Of a DNA stretch of 5,170 nucleotides, positions 1 through 5,170 are shown in pieces (position 1 is the first letter of the stretch; each line of letters opens with the position of its first letter). The notes under the pieces were generated by a model. The model was not told where the DNA came from, did not search any database, and saw only the letters and a list, made by a program, of their open reading frames with translations. The position numbers were made by a program, and so were the translations under genes. The stretch lies in contig JALVEJ010000036.1 in NCBI GenBank assembly GCA_027031025.1, forward strand, positions 1 through 5,170. The letters are read 5' to 3'. This stretch comes from Flavobacteriales bacterium (GTDB lineage: Bacteria; Bacteroidota; Bacteroidia; Flavobacteriales; Flavobacteriaceae).

Positions 1-430
1 TAGGCAAATCACGATAAGATTGAATCCAACGTTTATAAGTATCCCAAATAATGGTTTCGGAAGTTGGACGAATAATCAATTCTTCTTCCAATTTGGCTGC
101 CGGATCTACTTCAATACCTTTACCGTCCGGCGTGGTTCGTAAGCGGTAGTGTGTAACCACAGCCGCTTCTTTAGCAAAACCATCAACGTGCTTAGCCTCT
201 TTACTAAAATAAGATTTGGGTATCAAAAGCGGAAAATAAGCATTTTGGTGTCCGGTTTCCTTAAACATTTTGTCAAGTTGCGCTTGCATTTTTTCCCAGA
301 TAGCGTATCCATAAGGCTTGATAACCATCATGCCGCGTATTCCGGAATTTTCCGCTAAGCCGGCTCTGACTACCAATTCATTGTACCATTTAGAATAATC
401 TTCGCTGCGTTTAGTCAATTTTTTACTCAT
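1..430 (-). CDS. proS: Prolyl-tRNA synthetase, N-terminal part (truncated by window edge)
   Basis: This class II aminoacyl-tRNA synthetase charges tRNA-Pro with proline in the cytoplasm. The visible 143 codons run from ATG at 430-428 to the left edge with no stop. Recognisable class II ProRS landmarks are the N-terminal segment SEDYSKWYNELV (residues 9-20), the motif 1 region with GIRGMMVIKPYGYAIWEKMQ (30-49) leading to NAYFPLLIP (63-71), the RPTSET substrate-binding segment (121-126), and YRDLP (139-143), which begins motif 2. The arginine and glutamate of motif 2, motif 3 and the anticodon-binding domain lie outside the window. The N-terminus resembles the shorter archaeal/eukaryotic-type ProRS common in Bacteroidota rather than the E. 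coli type with an inserted editing domain, but the insertion site is not visible. The start is chosen because the homology begins within a few residues of this ATG; no Shine-Dalgarno sequence precedes it. It is transcribed divergently from the lipoprotein gene at 544. Confidence 0.95.
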   Translation of the reverse strand, partial: MSKKLTKRSEDYSKWYNELVVRAGLAENSGIRGMMVIKPYGYAIWEKMQAQLDKMFKETGHQNAYFPLLIPKSYFSKEAKHVDGFAKEAAVVTHYRLRTTPDGKGIEVDPAAKLEEELIIRPTSETIIWDTYKRWIQSYRDLP

Positions 431-452
431 TATCTGAATTTTGGTATAATTG

Positions 453-482
453 TTGTGTTAAAAAAATTATAAAATGTCTTTG
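453..482 (+). promoter_or_regulatory. Candidate Bacteroidota promoter for the lipoprotein gene
   Basis: TTG at 453-455 is followed, after a 19-base spacer, by TGTCTTTG at 475-482. This fits the Bacteroidota TTG-N(about 19)-TAnnTTTG arrangement with one mismatch (G for A in the -7 box). Transcription would begin near 489, leaving about 55 bases of leader before ATG 544. A second -7-like match, TAACTTTA at 523-530, would leave only a few bases of leader and lacks a placed TTG. If both this promoter and the proS one are real, they overlap within about 50 bases. Confidence 0.35.
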
Positions 483-497
483 CGACAAATTATTTTG

Positions 498-505
498 CAA
501 AGCTA
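498..505 (-). promoter_or_regulatory. Candidate Bacteroidota -7 element for proS
   Basis: On the minus strand these bases read TAGCTTTG, a perfect match to the Bacteroidota primary-sigma -7 consensus TAnnTTTG. No exact TTG -33 box sits at the usual spacing; the nearest is a TTA about 17 bases upstream. Transcription would begin near 490 and give a leader of roughly 60 bases before the proS ATG. The call rests on the consensus match and location only. Confidence 0.4.
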
Positions 506-543
506 ATTATTTTTATTAAATTTAACTTTAAAATTTTTGTTTT

Positions 544-1896
544 ATGAAAACCTCTGCTTTTTTTCGATATTTTCTTTCCGGCTTACTACTGCCGGCATTG
601 ATATTATCCCTGTCCGCATGTGACAGTTATTATAATGTATCGGCTTCGGATGGCATCTATGACGACAGCCCTTCCGGTTATACAAGCACTAAAGAACAAC
701 CGGTGCAAAAAGTAGTTGAAAAGAAAACGGTTATCATTAAAGAACAACCGGCCAAACAATCTGATGAAAATTCAAAATCAAATGCTTTCTACGAAGAATA
801 TTTCAAAAACAAAGCACAATTATATAATGAAATTACCGATGATGATATTGTTACCGGTGAAGACGATTATTATTATGATGATAGTGATAACGACGAAGTT
901 GAAAATGATGACGACTATTATGTAACCAAAAAAGAGGTTTATATTCACAATTATTATTACGATTCATTTTGTTGTGACCCATGGTATTATCGCCCCTACT
1001 ATTATCATCCTTACAGACCATATTGGTCAGGTTTTCATATCTATGTAGGTGCCGGTGTCTTTTTTAACTGGGACTATACTTGGTATGACCCTTATTATAA
1101 TCCTTATTCATACTGGGGATATTATCCGAGTTATTACAACTATTACGGCGGCTATTATGGTGGCTATTACGGCTACAATAATTATTATTACGGACCGGTT
1201 TATAACAACTACTATTATCGAAACAGAAGAGCTTTTGTAAGAGGCAGACGTAATTATTACACCAGACGCAACAATAGCTTATTCGCCTCACGCCGAACCA
1301 ATCGTGACGGCAGAATAACCCGTAGCGGATTATCTACAAGCAGAACCGGTAGCAACACAAGAAGTAGCAGAGTTGATCGCACCGGCAGAAACACTTTAAC
1401 CGGACGGGATAGCCGTGCCGGAAGAGTGGAAAGAACCGGTAGAAATACACGCACCGGTAGAGTTGACCGGACAAACCGTACGGACAGAACCGGTAGAAGC
1501 GGGCGTGAGATACGAACCGGCAGACAAACACATTCCGGAAGAGTTGAGCGTGTCAGAAGAGACAGAACCCCGAGAAGCAACCGTACACCGCGCACCAACA
1601 CTACACCACGATACAATAGAGTAGAACGCAAACCCGCACAAACTGAACGCCAAACACGACGAAGCCACTCTACTTCAAGACGCTATAATACTGCGCCAAG
1701 CAGAAATAACCGTTCTTATCAAAGAGCTTCAACCAGAAGTAGAAATTATAGTAGTCGTTCATCAAGAAGCACGCGGTCTTATTCCCGTCCTTCTAGAAGT
1801 TATTCGTCCGGTAGCTCCTTTTCATCAAGTCGCAGTTATTCGTCAGGACGCTCATCCTCAGGAAGCCGTGCATCACATTCCGGCAGAAGACGGTAA
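544..1896 (+). CDS. Predicted lipoprotein with acidic, Tyr-rich and Arg-repeat blocks
   Basis: I do not recognise a named family. The protein has 450 residues. Residues 1-25 form a signal peptide ending in the lipobox LSAC, so Cys26 should be lipidated by signal peptidase II processing and the chain anchored in the envelope; the sequence does not settle which membrane or face. After a polar, Lys/Glu-containing stretch comes an acidic segment (about 96-126). Residues 133-225 are very aromatic, with 36 Tyr in 93 positions by hand count plus Trp, Pro and Gly, and include a Cys-Cys pair at 143-144. From 226 to the end the chain is strongly basic, about 28% Arg, with hexapeptide repeats between 264 and 364 and a Ser/Arg-rich tail. 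There is no catalytic motif. Start codon: this ATG directly begins a good signal peptide; no Shine-Dalgarno is present. A terminator follows 36 bases after the stop, suggesting a one-gene transcript. An adhesive, scaffolding or polyanion-binding surface role is inference only. Confidence 0.88.
   Translation: MKTSAFFRYFLSGLLLPALILSLSACDSYYNVSASDGIYDDSPSGYTSTKEQPVQKVVEKKTVIIKEQPAKQSDENSKSNAFYEEYFKNKAQLYNEITDDDIVTGEDDYYYDDSDNDEVENDDDYYVTKKEVYIHNYYYDSFCCDPWYYRPYYYHPYRPYWSGFHIYVGAGVFFNWDYTWYDPYYNPYSYWGYYPSYYNYYGGYYGGYYGYNNYYYGPVYNNYYYRNRRAFVRGRRNYYTRRNNSLFASRRTNRDGRITRSGLSTSRTGSNTRSSRVDRTGRNTLTGRDSRAGRVERTGRNTRTGRVDRTNRTDRTGRSGREIRTGRQTHSGRVERVRRDRTPRSNRTPRTNTTPRYNRVERKPAQTERQTRRSHSTSRRYNTAPSRNNRSYQRASTRSRNYSSRSSRSTRSYSRPSRSYSSGSSFSSSRSYSSGRSSSGSRASHSGRRR
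1333..1635 (+). repeat. Degenerate 18-bp in-frame repeats coding Arg-rich hexapeptides
   Basis: Residues 264-338 of the lipoprotein fall into a hexapeptide register approximating R-x-x-R-T-G. Examples are RVDRTG (276-281), RVERTG (294-299), RNTRTG (300-305), RTDRTG (312-317) and REIRTG (321-326). One half-unit (RSG, 318-320) interrupts the phase. After a two-residue insertion (339-340) the six-residue period continues as RTPRSN (341-346) and RTPRTN (347-352), and closes with RVERKP (359-364). At DNA level this is an 18-bp period with recurring AGA and ACCGGT/ACCGGC codons but different third positions between copies. The units have therefore diverged while the protein pattern was kept, rather than being a fresh slippage product. 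Confidence 0.8.
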
Positions 1897-1932
1897 ATAT
1901 TATTTAAACAACTAAAACTAATCTTATAAAAC

Positions 1933-1950
1933 AACGCCCGAAAGGGCGTT
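1933..1950 (+). terminator. Intrinsic terminator after the lipoprotein gene
   Basis: A perfect 7-bp stem, AACGCCC / GGGCGTT, closes a GAAA tetraloop (1940-1943), 36 bases after the stop codon at 1896. It is followed by a short T-rich stretch (TTTGTT) and A/T-rich sequence. Upstream A-rich bases (TAAAACA) would give a T-tract on the other strand, so the element could work in both directions. It separates the lipoprotein gene from the FadL-like gene at 1991. Confidence 0.8.
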
Positions 1951-1990
1951 TGTTAAAAAAGTTTTATAAAATATTTTAAATTTTTTCTGT

Positions 1991-3517
1991 ATGAAATCAC
2001 TATATCTTTTTTTCAGTCTTATTTTTCTTTCTGTTGGTCTCAACGCCCAATCTTTTGAAGATGGCTGGCGTTATCAAAAGGACAATTTGACCGGCACCGC
2101 CCGTTTTACAGGCATGTCGGGGGCTTTTAGTTCTTTGGGTGGCGATTTGAGTGCAATTAGTTTAAATCCTGCCGGCGCCACAACTTTTACAACCAACAGA
2201 ATAACCGGCACTCTATCTTTTTACAACACTAGCAACAAAGCAAATTACTTTGATCAATACAAACAAGCAGATTATACGTCTTTTGACGACCGTTTTATCG
2301 GTATGGATCAAATAGGAGGTGTTTGGGTGTTTCAATCGGATGTCAGTGATTGGAACAAAATAGCCTTAGCTATCAACTTTAATAAAGACGCCGATTATGG
2401 TGATAACATCAAAATTGCGGGCATCAATCAAGCCGGCAATTCGGCTACCACCTATTTTGTTAATAATGCCAATGGTATTCCGCTAGCTGACCTCAAAATG
2501 GTTGACGACTATACTGCCGATTACCAATGGTTAGGCGAAAACTATGACTATGGGGCGCAACAAGCCTATTTGGCTTATCAAGCTTATGTAATCAATCCGG
2601 TTGACCCGAGTGATGACAACAATACGCAATATGTTGCCAATGCCGCCTACAACAAAGTCCGGCATTTTAATAAAATTGGAAGTGCCGGCGATAAAACCCA
2701 TGTCGATTTCAGCATTGCCGGAACTTATCTTAAAAAATTACAACTCGGTTTTAGTTTTACGGCATACAGCATTGATTATTTGGAACGCAATAGTATCGAA
2801 GAAGACAATTTCAACGCTACGTCAGATTTACAATATTTAAAATTACAAAACACTTTGCGGGTTGAAGGCTCCGGTATCGGGATTAAATTCGGTGCCATAT
2901 ATAAAATTGCGCCCAAGACCAAATTGAGCTTGGCATATCACTCACCCGAATGGCTGGAAATCAACGAATATATGAAGCAAGCCATTCATACGGAAATGGT
3001 CAATGGTGATGTGTTTGACATCAAACCCGATGTGGAAAATGAATTTGCGCCTTATAAAATTATTACCCCTTCCAAATTTATAATGGGTGCTTCAACGGTC
3101 ATCAACAAAAAAGTGGTTTTATCGGTAGACTATACTTATCAAAACATGTCTAAATTGCATTTCAAAGAAAAAATTGCCGATGCCGACACAAGCTATTTTG
3201 ATAGTTTGAATGATGATATTGCCGCTAGCATGCAACCGGTTCATAAACTCAATGCCGGTGGCGAAATCAAATTGGATAATGTATATTTAAGAGCCGGCGG
3301 TTTTATGTCCACTTCGCCTGTTAAGAACAACAAAGACTTGTATGCATACCAAGGATATTCTGCAGGATTGGGTTATAATTTCGGTAGTTTTGTTTTAGAT
3401 TTTGCTTTTTTACACCGGTCAGAACAAATTTCAAAAAATGTTTTAACTTTACCGGATAATGCCATCATCAATACCAATGTTAATAAATACTTATTAGGCA
3501 TTCGATATAATTTTTAA
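1991..3517 (+). CDS. OmpP1/FadL/TodX-family outer-membrane channel protein
   Basis: This family forms 14-stranded outer-membrane beta-barrels with an N-terminal hatch that let hydrophobic compounds such as long-chain fatty acids or aromatics diffuse in. The protein has 508 residues, similar to or slightly longer than E. coli FadL. Residues 1-19 are a signal peptide with probable cleavage at LNA/QS. Next comes the family's N-terminal signature: ARFTGMSGAFSSLGGDLSAI (37-56) followed by NPAG (59-62). The remainder alternates amphipathic beta strands with polar loops, including a long loop-like stretch at roughly 140-235 carrying many Asn, Asp and Tyr. The C-terminus ends in LLGIRYNF, with the terminal aromatic expected of proteins inserted by the BAM machinery. 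ATG 1991 directly begins the signal peptide. The next gene follows after 20 bases in the same direction, so co-transcription is likely. The family call is firm; the substrate is unknown. Confidence 0.92.
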   Translation: MKSLYLFFSLIFLSVGLNAQSFEDGWRYQKDNLTGTARFTGMSGAFSSLGGDLSAISLNPAGATTFTTNRITGTLSFYNTSNKANYFDQYKQADYTSFDDRFIGMDQIGGVWVFQSDVSDWNKIALAINFNKDADYGDNIKIAGINQAGNSATTYFVNNANGIPLADLKMVDDYTADYQWLGENYDYGAQQAYLAYQAYVINPVDPSDDNNTQYVANAAYNKVRHFNKIGSAGDKTHVDFSIAGTYLKKLQLGFSFTAYSIDYLERNSIEEDNFNATSDLQYLKLQNTLRVEGSGIGIKFGAIYKIAPKTKLSLAYHSPEWLEINEYMKQAIHTEMVNGDVFDIKPDVENEFAPYKIITPSKFIMGASTVINKKVVLSVDYTYQNMSKLHFKEKIADADTSYFDSLNDDIAASMQPVHKLNAGGEIKLDNVYLRAGGFMSTSPVKNNKDLYAYQGYSAGLGYNFGSFVLDFAFLHRSEQISKNVLTLPDNAIINTNVNKYLLGIRYNF

Positions 3518-3537
3518 ACTAAAAAAAATAACTATTT

Positions 3538-4326
3538 ATGAAACGTATTTTTATCTTGTTTTCCATCTTTTTTGTTACCAACTTGTTTTCACAAGAAGCT
3601 TTACCGCTGGGTGTCAGTGCGCTTGTTGACGTGTATAAAGGGGAACTTAACAATCAATTTGGCAAAGGCAACATTGAGATAGATGATAATCTGAAAATAA
3701 AAAATCATGTCGGTTCGCCGCTGCTGTTAACCAAATGGTCCAAAGCCGAAGTATTGTTTAATGACGGTAAATTATACACCATTCCTTATGTCAATTACAA
3801 TGCTTATGACGATAGTTTCTTGATTTACTTAAAGGGTTTAAAATCTGATTTTAAAGGCATGGCATCAGAAGATTTTCCACTGGTTAAACTTACCGGAAAA
3901 AATGTTATTGCCATAGCTTTAACTAATGATGAGGATGGCACGGTGCGTTTTGTCAGAGTTTTGCCCAATCGTTTTGCAGGCGCACCAAAAACCAGTTTTT
4001 TTGAATATTTCAGCGTCAAACCCAAAGATGCTTTAATATTGAAAAGCACTTATAAAAAAATCAAAAAAAATCACATGAAAGGCATGCCTTATTCCGACAG
4101 TTCGGAAGATTTTGAATTTAAAACTTTTAGCACTTATTATATCAAAAACAAAGACAAAATCTTCGTGCCGGTTCATCTGAGCAAAAAAGCTATCCTTAAA
4201 GCCATTAATGACCCTTCGGCTGTCAAACCGCTCAAAAAATATATCAAAGCTCATCATTTAAAAATGGGCAAACCGCAAGATGTGCAAAAATTATTGGCAT
4301 ACTATTTTAATGAACTTAAAAAGTAA
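3538..4326 (+). CDS. Secreted protein of unknown function, downstream of FadL-like gene
   Basis: This is a 262-residue protein with a clear N-terminal signal peptide (basic MKR, hydrophobic core IFILFSIFFVTNLF, probable cleavage near Ser18-Gln19), so it should leave the cytoplasm. There is no lipobox and no further membrane helix. The middle is mixed beta-like sequence, including LYTIPYVNYNAYDDSFLIYL (about 78-97), and the C-terminal third is lysine-rich and probably helical, ending LLAYYFNELKK. From general acquaintance it resembles unnamed Bacteroidota exported proteins that have a beta-rich body and a C-terminal segment of the form 'YYI...VHLSKKAILKAI...LKKYIKAHHLKM', but I cannot name a family or a role. 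It starts 20 bases after the FadL-like stop codon with no terminator between them, suggesting one operon and a periplasmic or surface location. It converges on the minus-strand gene ending at 4361, leaving 34 bases between the stop codons. Confidence 0.85.
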   Translation: MKRIFILFSIFFVTNLFSQEALPLGVSALVDVYKGELNNQFGKGNIEIDDNLKIKNHVGSPLLLTKWSKAEVLFNDGKLYTIPYVNYNAYDDSFLIYLKGLKSDFKGMASEDFPLVKLTGKNVIAIALTNDEDGTVRFVRVLPNRFAGAPKTSFFEYFSVKPKDALILKSTYKKIKKNHMKGMPYSDSSEDFEFKTFSTYYIKNKDKIFVPVHLSKKAILKAINDPSAVKPLKKYIKAHHLKMGKPQDVQKLLAYYFNELKK

Positions 4327-4355
4327 TATCTTTCAATTTTTTAAAAAACCAAGTG

Positions 4356-4386
4356 ATTACTCAATCATGAGTTAATTTCTTTTTTT
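4356..4386 (+). terminator. Possible weak terminator at the convergent gene ends
   Basis: ACTCA (4359-4363) pairs with TGAGT (4368-4372) around an ATCA loop. The stem extends by three A-T pairs outward if T4373 is bulged. A T-rich run, TTTCTTTTTTT (4376-4386), follows directly, as expected for a plus-strand intrinsic terminator ending the 1991-4326 operon. On the minus strand the stem is followed, after a short gap, by a six-T run (4343-4348 read in reverse), so it could also serve the opposing gene. The stem is AT-rich and weak. Most of it lies inside the last codons of the minus-strand gene. Confidence 0.4.
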
Positions 4387-5170
4387 TAAAAGTCCATTGC
4401 CAATAAAAATATGGGAAAACCGGAAGTGCGGCAGTAATTGAAGCGTCAATATCTTGCAAGTAAATCTGATATCCGATTAGTTCCACTCTAAAAGTTCTTA
4501 AAAAGCCCCATTTGTTTTTGTAAAAAGGTGCCAATCGAAAACCATAAGAGATTTGTTGTTTCTTAGGGACATTATCTAAATACACGAATGTTGTGCCGTA
4601 TGAAGTCGTAACATGAAAACTCATCCAAGCTTTTGTTCTGAAATCCAGACTTAAATTGAAATCAGGACTCCATAGTTTAGGATAAAATTTTTCAATCAAA
4701 TGGTCTGGATTGTCATTGCTGAGGTATAAATTTTCAATGTAAGTTGCTCCAACAGAAACATGTGTGTAAAATTTCGATGTAATTTTCCAGCTTAGATTGA
4801 TATGATTATACCAACTATTGCCTTTTCTACTTACAATTGGCCGTTCCGATTGGACAACTTCATACCACAAATGTTGATACATAGTTTCAAAAGCTATTGC
4901 CGGTTTTAGTTTGTTTTGCCCAGATAATCTAAACCTAAAATTAAAACTAGGCACCGGCAAATGTGGTTTTTGAAACATGCCGCCTATCAAGGGCAAAAAA
5001 TCTATTTCTGCTGTAATGTTATCGGTGATGCCCCACCATGCCCAACTTGGCAACGGCAAGGTAAAAGGCGATTGGTTATAAACAAATTCGCCTTTCTTTA
5101 AGGTATACGCCGTAAAACCGTCAGCCGGATGCAAAAAAGTTTCTGTTTGTAAACCTTTTAATGAATCATG
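4361..5170 (-). CDS. Probable outer-membrane beta-barrel protein, C-terminal part (N-terminus off window)
   Basis: The reading frame is open from the right edge to TGA at 4363-4361, giving 269 visible residues. A TTG at 5134-5132 could be taken as a start, but the frame continues upstream of it without a stop, no signal peptide follows it, and the flanking residues read as continuous protein. The true start is therefore probably beyond 5170. Near the visible N-terminus are TAYTLKKGEFVYNQ and GITDNITAEIDFLPLIGG. Such 'LKKGE...yGITDNit' patterns are common in Bacteroidota outer-membrane-barrel-like proteins of unknown function. The rest consists of alternating aromatic/polar strands separated by short loops, for example INLSWKITSKFYTHVSVGA and FNLSLDFRTKAWMSFHV. 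The C-terminal strand region ends PYFYWQWTFKKKK plus LTHD. Barrel topology is inferred from these patterns; no specific substrate or gene name can be given. It converges on the secreted-protein gene ending at 4326. Confidence 0.8.
   Translation of the reverse strand, partial: HDSLKGLQTETFLHPADGFTAYTLKKGEFVYNQSPFTLPLPSWAWWGITDNITAEIDFLPLIGGMFQKPHLPVPSFNFRFRLSGQNKLKPAIAFETMYQHLWYEVVQSERPIVSRKGNSWYNHINLSWKITSKFYTHVSVGATYIENLYLSNDNPDHLIEKFYPKLWSPDFNLSLDFRTKAWMSFHVTTSYGTTFVYLDNVPKKQQISYGFRLAPFYKNKWGFLRTFRVELIGYQIYLQDIDASITAALPVFPYFYWQWTFKKKKLTHD

Noticed and set aside
149..358. Plus-strand 69-codon open frame near the left end
   Set aside because: It is antisense to proS, whose minus-strand frame shows clear ProRS motifs throughout the same bases.
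1415..1624. Plus-strand out-of-frame open frame of 69 codons inside the lipoprotein gene
   Set aside because: It is the same repeat read in another frame (Glu/Pro/Val-rich). The true frame has a lipoprotein signal peptide and runs the full length without interruption.
1257..1631. Minus-strand open frame of 124 codons, and a shorter one at 1396-1668, opposite the lipoprotein gene
   Set aside because: They lie antisense to the Arg-repeat region, where repetitive AGA/ACC/GGT codons happen to exclude stops. Their translations are Leu/Val/Arg-monotonous mirrors of the repeat with no plausible protein signature.
1333..1635. Possible CRISPR array because of the regular spacing of repeats
   Set aside because: The period is 18 bp, with no unique spacers, and the array lies in frame within a coding sequence. 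It is a protein repeat.
544..1896. Eukaryote-like SR or FUS-type RNA-binding protein
   Set aside because: The composition is reminiscent, but there is no RNA-recognition fold, and the lipoprotein signal places the protein outside the cytoplasm. The likeness is compositional only.
1962..1978. Overlapping palindromes TTTTATAAAA and TAAAATATTTTA before the FadL-like gene
   Set aside because: They consist of A and T only in a very AT-rich intergenic stretch. No second copy was seen to suggest an operator.
1950..1979. Possible promoter for the FadL-like gene (TTG at 1950-1952, 19-base spacer, TATTTTAA at 1972-1979)
   Set aside because: The spacing fits, but the -7 box misses the last two consensus bases, the leader would be only about five bases, and the region is so A/T-rich that such matches are expected by chance. 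A promoter must exist in this area if the upstream terminator works, but this site is not convincing.

Overview
The window looks like chromosomal DNA of a Bacteroidota bacterium, most likely Flavobacteriia or a close relative. Four things suggest this. The base composition is AT-rich. None of the four visible start codons has a Shine-Dalgarno-like sequence; A/T-rich stretches precede them instead. One candidate promoter contains a perfect Bacteroidota-type -7 box (TAnnTTTG), and a second candidate matches it at all but one position. The content is also typical of the phylum: a prolyl-tRNA synthetase whose N-terminus resembles the archaeal/eukaryotic-type enzyme, beside an OmpP1/FadL-like outer-membrane protein and several secreted proteins of unknown role.

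Layout from left to right. Positions 1-430 (minus) hold the first 143 codons of proS; the rest lies beyond the left edge. Positions 431-543 are a divergent intergenic region with a promoter candidate on each strand. Positions 544-1896 (plus) encode a 450-residue predicted lipoprotein of extreme composition: an acidic segment, a tyrosine-rich block (about 39% Tyr), then an arginine-rich half (about 28% Arg) built partly from hexapeptide repeats and ending in a Ser/Arg tail. A compact hairpin at 1933-1950 probably terminates this transcript. Positions 1991-3517 (plus) encode an OmpP1/FadL/TodX-family outer-membrane channel with the NPAG signature. It is followed after 20 bases by 3538-4326 (plus), a 262-residue secreted protein of unknown function, and the two probably form an operon. 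A weak hairpin near 4356-4386 lies between that operon and a convergent gene. Positions 4361-5170 (minus) are the C-terminal 269 residues of a probable outer-membrane beta-barrel protein whose start lies beyond the right edge.

Apart from proS, every gene appears to encode an exported or cell-envelope protein. The best-supported pair is the FadL-like channel and its small secreted neighbour, which may share a process such as uptake or export of a hydrophobic compound; the substrate cannot be read from the sequence. The most unusual element is the Tyr/Arg block lipoprotein. There is no sign of mobile elements, CRISPR arrays, tRNA or rRNA genes, and nothing here demonstrates a new multi-gene system.
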